This document shows positions 42,541 through 45,294 of a DNA stretch of 45,294 bases, in pieces. A program made the translations under genes and the position numbers. Source of the DNA: Planctomycetia bacterium. GTDB taxonomy: Bacteria; Planctomycetota; Planctomycetia; Pirellulales; Thermoguttaceae. The stretch lies in NCBI GenBank assembly GCA_030527185.1, contig JAUNBF010000016.1:1-45294 (forward strand), written 5' to 3'. Under the pieces are notes generated by a model that was given only the letters and a program-made list of their open reading frames with translations, made no database searches and was not told the DNA's origin. Within the stretch, counting starts at the first letter, position 1; every line of letters starts with the position of its first letter.

Positions 42541-45240
42541 TCAGACGGAAGAGGTTCCCTTTTTCGTTGTTTTTTTGGCGGCGGTTTTCTTTTTCGTCAC
42601 CGATTTTTGAGAGGTTGTTTTTTTCACCACTTTTTTCGTTGTCTTTTTCACAACCTTTTTCCGCGAAGAAGAGCCTTTGGCTGCCTTTTCCGCGAGCATT
42701 TCCAAAGCCTGCTCCAGGGTGAGCGTCTCTTCCGAAACGCTTTTGGGGAGCGAAACATTGGTCTTTTTGTCGGTGATGTAGGGTCCGTAACGCCCTGCCA
42801 GGAGGGTGATATTCTCCCCCGTGACGGGCGAAACCCCAAGAATTTTCAGTGGTTCTTTGGGAGCCGCCGTCCGTGTGGCCGTTGTGCGTGTTTTCGGGCG
42901 TGCAAGGAGTTCCAATGCCTGCGGAAGCGTCACGTCCAGCGGCGAGAATTCCTCCCCCAGTGACCGCGTTTCCTGATTCCATTTCACGTACGGTCCGTAA
43001 CGTCCGTTGGAAGCAATCACGGGTTGTCCGTCTTCGGGATGATTGCCGAGCGTGCGGGGGAGGGAGAGGAGCTTCAACGCGGTTTCCAAATCGATGTCGG
43101 CAGGCTCCATCCCCTTCAACAACGACGCGTTTTGCGGTTTTTCCTCATCTTCCGTATTGCCGCGTTGGATGTACGGTCCGAAACGCCCGACCTTGACGTA
43201 AACCGGCTTCCCCGTTTCCGTGCAGAAACCCAACGGCGCGTCTCCCTGGCGGGCATGTTCGATCATTTCCAGACCTTTGGGCACCGTCAGTTCATCGGGA
43301 GCCATGTCGTCGGGAATACTGGCACGTTGTTCCCCCAGTTCCAGAAAAGGTCCGAAACGCCCGACGCGGACGTTCAGCGACATGCCGTCCGAGGTTTTGC
43401 CGATCGGAATGGTGCTGATTTGGCGGGCGTCGATCAATTCCAACTGATTCTGCAACAACTGTTTCAGACCGACGTTTTCCCGACCATTGCCGAAGTAAAA
43501 CTCTTTCAGATACTCCACCCACGGCAATTCCCCACGACTGATGGCGTCGAGGTCATCCTCCATCTCGGCAGTGAACTGGTAGTCGATCAGATGTGGAAAA
43601 TACGTCTCCATCAACTGGCAGACCGCAAAGGCGACCCAGGTGGGAATCAGGACGTTGCCGCGTTTGAAAACGTAATGCCGGGCAAGAATCGTCTCGATGA
43701 TAGAGGCGTAGGTACTCGGACGGCCAATCCCCTTCTCCTCCAAAATCCGCGTCAGAGCGGCTTCACTGTAACGATTCGGCGGCTGTGTGGTGTGGACACG
43801 CGGCTGGAGTTCCGTACAGGTCGTTTTCTCCCCCTGGCGGACAGGTGGAAGGAGCATTTCCCCATCTCCGGTATCTTCCCCTTCCTCTTTTCCTTCGATG
43901 TAAGCTCGCAAATAGCCGGGAAAGGTAATCGTTTTGCCGGAGGCTGCGAATTCCGCGTTGTCGAGCTGCACGGAAAGCGTCATCCGCCTCCCCTGCGCAT
44001 CGACCATCTGGCAGGCCACCGTTCGCTTCCAAATCATGTCGTACAGCCGAAATTCCTCGTCGGAAAGCTGCGAACGGAGTTCTTCCGGGAAACGAAAGAC
44101 CGTCCCCGCAGGCCGAATCGCTTCGTGAGCTTCCTGAGCATTCTTCACACGAGTCTGATAAACCCGTGGCGCGGCGGGGAGAAATTCGGAACCATAGTAT
44201 TCCCGCACCAGTTTCCGCGACGCCTGAATTGCTTCCTGCGAAAGGGTCGTCGAGTCAGTTCGCATGTAGGTGATCCACCCGTTTTCGTACAAATTCTGGG
44301 CTATGTTCATCGTCCGACGTGCGGTGAAACCATACTTGCGGTTCGCTTCCTGCTGGAGCGTGCTGGTGGTGAAAGGGGCAGGGGGACGCTGTGTAAAGTC
44401 CTTCTTTTCCACCCGAATCACTTCCGCTTCGGTCGTCTGGCAGAGCCGTTCCAGAAGTTGGTGAACCTCCTCTTCCGTGTATTGCAGGCAGTCGGGATTC
44501 TTCAGCTTTCCCGTCGTCGTGTCAAAATCCCGGCTGGTCGGAATCCGTCTGCCATCGACAGAGACAAGCGATGCCTGAAACGTCTGGTTTTCCCGCGTTC
44601 GGAACGTTCCCGACAAATCCCAGTACGTCGCGCTGTGAAAAGCCATCCGTTGCCGTTCCCGCTCCACAATCAGCCGTACCGCCACGCTCTGTACCCGTCC
44701 CGCCGAGAGCTTCGGACCAACTTTCCGCCACAGTAACGGCGAAACGTCGTAACCGTAGAGCCGATCCACCACACGCCGCGTTTCTTGAGCGCGGACAAGC
44801 GACTCGTCGATCTGGCGTGGGTTTTCGAGCGATTCCAGAATGGCTCTTTTCGTAATTTCATGAAACACCAGCCGATAGACCGGTACTTTCGGCTTGAGAA
44901 TCTGGCAGAGGTGCCAACTGATCGCCTCCCCTTCGCGGTCTTCGTCCGTCGCGAGGTAGAGCTGATCCGCCTCTTTCAACATCGTTTTGAGTTTGTCAAC
45001 CTGTTTTTTCTTCTCTTTGGTGACAATATAAACCGGCTCAAAGGACTTTTCCACATTCACGCCCAAATAAGCCCAAGGCTCTTTCCGGTATTTTTCAGGA
45101 ACTTCCTTCGCCCCCTGTGGCAAGTCGCGGACGTGCCCTTTGCTGGCTTCAATAACGTACTCGGCTCCCAGGAATTTGCGTATCGTACGCGCCTTGGCCG
45201 GAGACTCCACAATGACAAGAGATTTCGATGCTGATTTCAT
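42541..45240 (-). CDS. topA: DNA topoisomerase I (type IA) with long lysine-rich tail
   Basis: An 899-residue enzyme that relaxes negative supercoils. The TOPRIM domain has VIVESPAKARTIRKFLG (Glu12) and TDEDREGEAI (Asp99, Asp101, Glu103). The catalytic Tyr325 is in GWITYMRTDST, and GRPSTYASIIETI is also typical. The C terminus carries four repeats with GRFGPF or GRYGPY cores (about residues 590-835) in place of Cys zinc fingers. A histone-H1-like tail of Lys, Thr and Val (KKVVKKTTKKVVKKTT and on) covers about the last 40 residues. ATG 45240 is chosen; a TTG six codons upstream is the alternative. It converges with phoU. Confidence 0.96.
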   Translation of the reverse strand: MKSASKSLVIVESPAKARTIRKFLGAEYVIEASKGHVRDLPQGAKEVPEKYRKEPWAYLGVNVEKSFEPVYIVTKEKKKQVDKLKTMLKEADQLYLATDEDREGEAISWHLCQILKPKVPVYRLVFHEITKRAILESLENPRQIDESLVRAQETRRVVDRLYGYDVSPLLWRKVGPKLSAGRVQSVAVRLIVERERQRMAFHSATYWDLSGTFRTRENQTFQASLVSVDGRRIPTSRDFDTTTGKLKNPDCLQYTEEEVHQLLERLCQTTEAEVIRVEKKDFTQRPPAPFTTSTLQQEANRKYGFTARRTMNIAQNLYENGWITYMRTDSTTLSQEAIQASRKLVREYYGSEFLPAAPRVYQTRVKNAQEAHEAIRPAGTVFRFPEELRSQLSDEEFRLYDMIWKRTVACQMVDAQGRRMTLSVQLDNAEFAASGKTITFPGYLRAYIEGKEEGEDTGDGEMLLPPVRQGEKTTCTELQPRVHTTQPPNRYSEAALTRILEEKGIGRPSTYASIIETILARHYVFKRGNVLIPTWVAFAVCQLMETYFPHLIDYQFTAEMEDDLDAISRGELPWVEYLKEFYFGNGRENVGLKQLLQNQLELIDARQISTIPIGKTSDGMSLNVRVGRFGPFLELGEQRASIPDDMAPDELTVPKGLEMIEHARQGDAPLGFCTETGKPVYVKVGRFGPYIQRGNTEDEEKPQNASLLKGMEPADIDLETALKLLSLPRTLGNHPEDGQPVIASNGRYGPYVKWNQETRSLGEEFSPLDVTLPQALELLARPKTRTTATRTAAPKEPLKILGVSPVTGENITLLAGRYGPYITDKKTNVSLPKSVSEETLTLEQALEMLAEKAAKGSSSRKKVVKKTTKKVVKKTTSQKSVTKKKTAAKKTTKKGTSSV

Positions 45241-45275
45241 AGGATATAAAATTCTCAATAAAGTGCTGCCCTGTT

Positions 45276-45294
45276 TAATTGATAATTGATAATT
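45276..45294. repeat. AT-rich TTGATAATT repeat at the right window edge
   Basis: TAATTGATAATTGATAATT, identical over 19 bp to the copy at the dppC stop codon (6412-6430). It lies upstream of topA and presumably marks the end of the next gene outside the window. Confidence 0.7.

Noticed and set aside
43024..44736. A 570-codon open frame antisense to topA
   Set aside because: Shadow of topA, which carries all catalytic motifs.

Overview
The window looks like a chromosomal segment of a Planctomycetota-like bacterium, though I infer this from gene content and have run no search. The main clue is a locus that pairs a PilM-type actin-like protein, fused to a PilN-like part, with two large single-pass membrane proteins. 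Base composition is moderate (about half G+C by eye). Several genes have easily read -35/-10 promoters with 16-18 bp spacers, so a housekeeping sigma factor of the usual kind is used. No tRNA, rRNA or CRISPR was seen.

Left edge (1-4.3 kb): a lone phage-type terminase large subunit gene (minus strand) that stops inside its nuclease domain, flanked by an inverted 30-bp repeat, then two decayed IS5-family transposases. This is a worn mobile-element zone.

4.3-8.9 kb (plus): a peptide/nickel-type ABC importer (two permeases, two ATPases) with no binding protein. A 309-bp miniature inverted-repeat element with a 4-bp target duplication sits between the two ATPase genes. 8.9-13.9 kb (plus): a methyltransferase and four tandem family-2 glycosyltransferases with patchy near-identity. 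13.9-23.1 kb (minus): a run from a membrane fusion protein and RND efflux pump through a voltage-gated-type cation channel and a FabI-like enoyl reductase to two family-2 and one family-25 glycosyltransferase. The two glycosyltransferase sets converge with only 6 bp between them and probably build surface glycans.

23.2-30.7 kb (plus): ilvN with a clear promoter and terminator, then the PilM-like locus with the second copy of the miniature element placed exactly at the PilM stop codon. 31-45 kb: a sugar-nucleotide-type epimerase/reductase and mtnA; gyrB; an MFS transporter; a repeat-rich gap; rpmE, prfA and a response regulator lacking its phospho-acceptor Asp; a Na+/phosphate cotransporter with phoU; and topA on the minus strand.

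The most unusual features are the PilM-like envelope locus, the miniature element family, a short TTGATAATT repeat that repeatedly supplies stop codons, and the glycosyltransferase array with recent sequence exchange.
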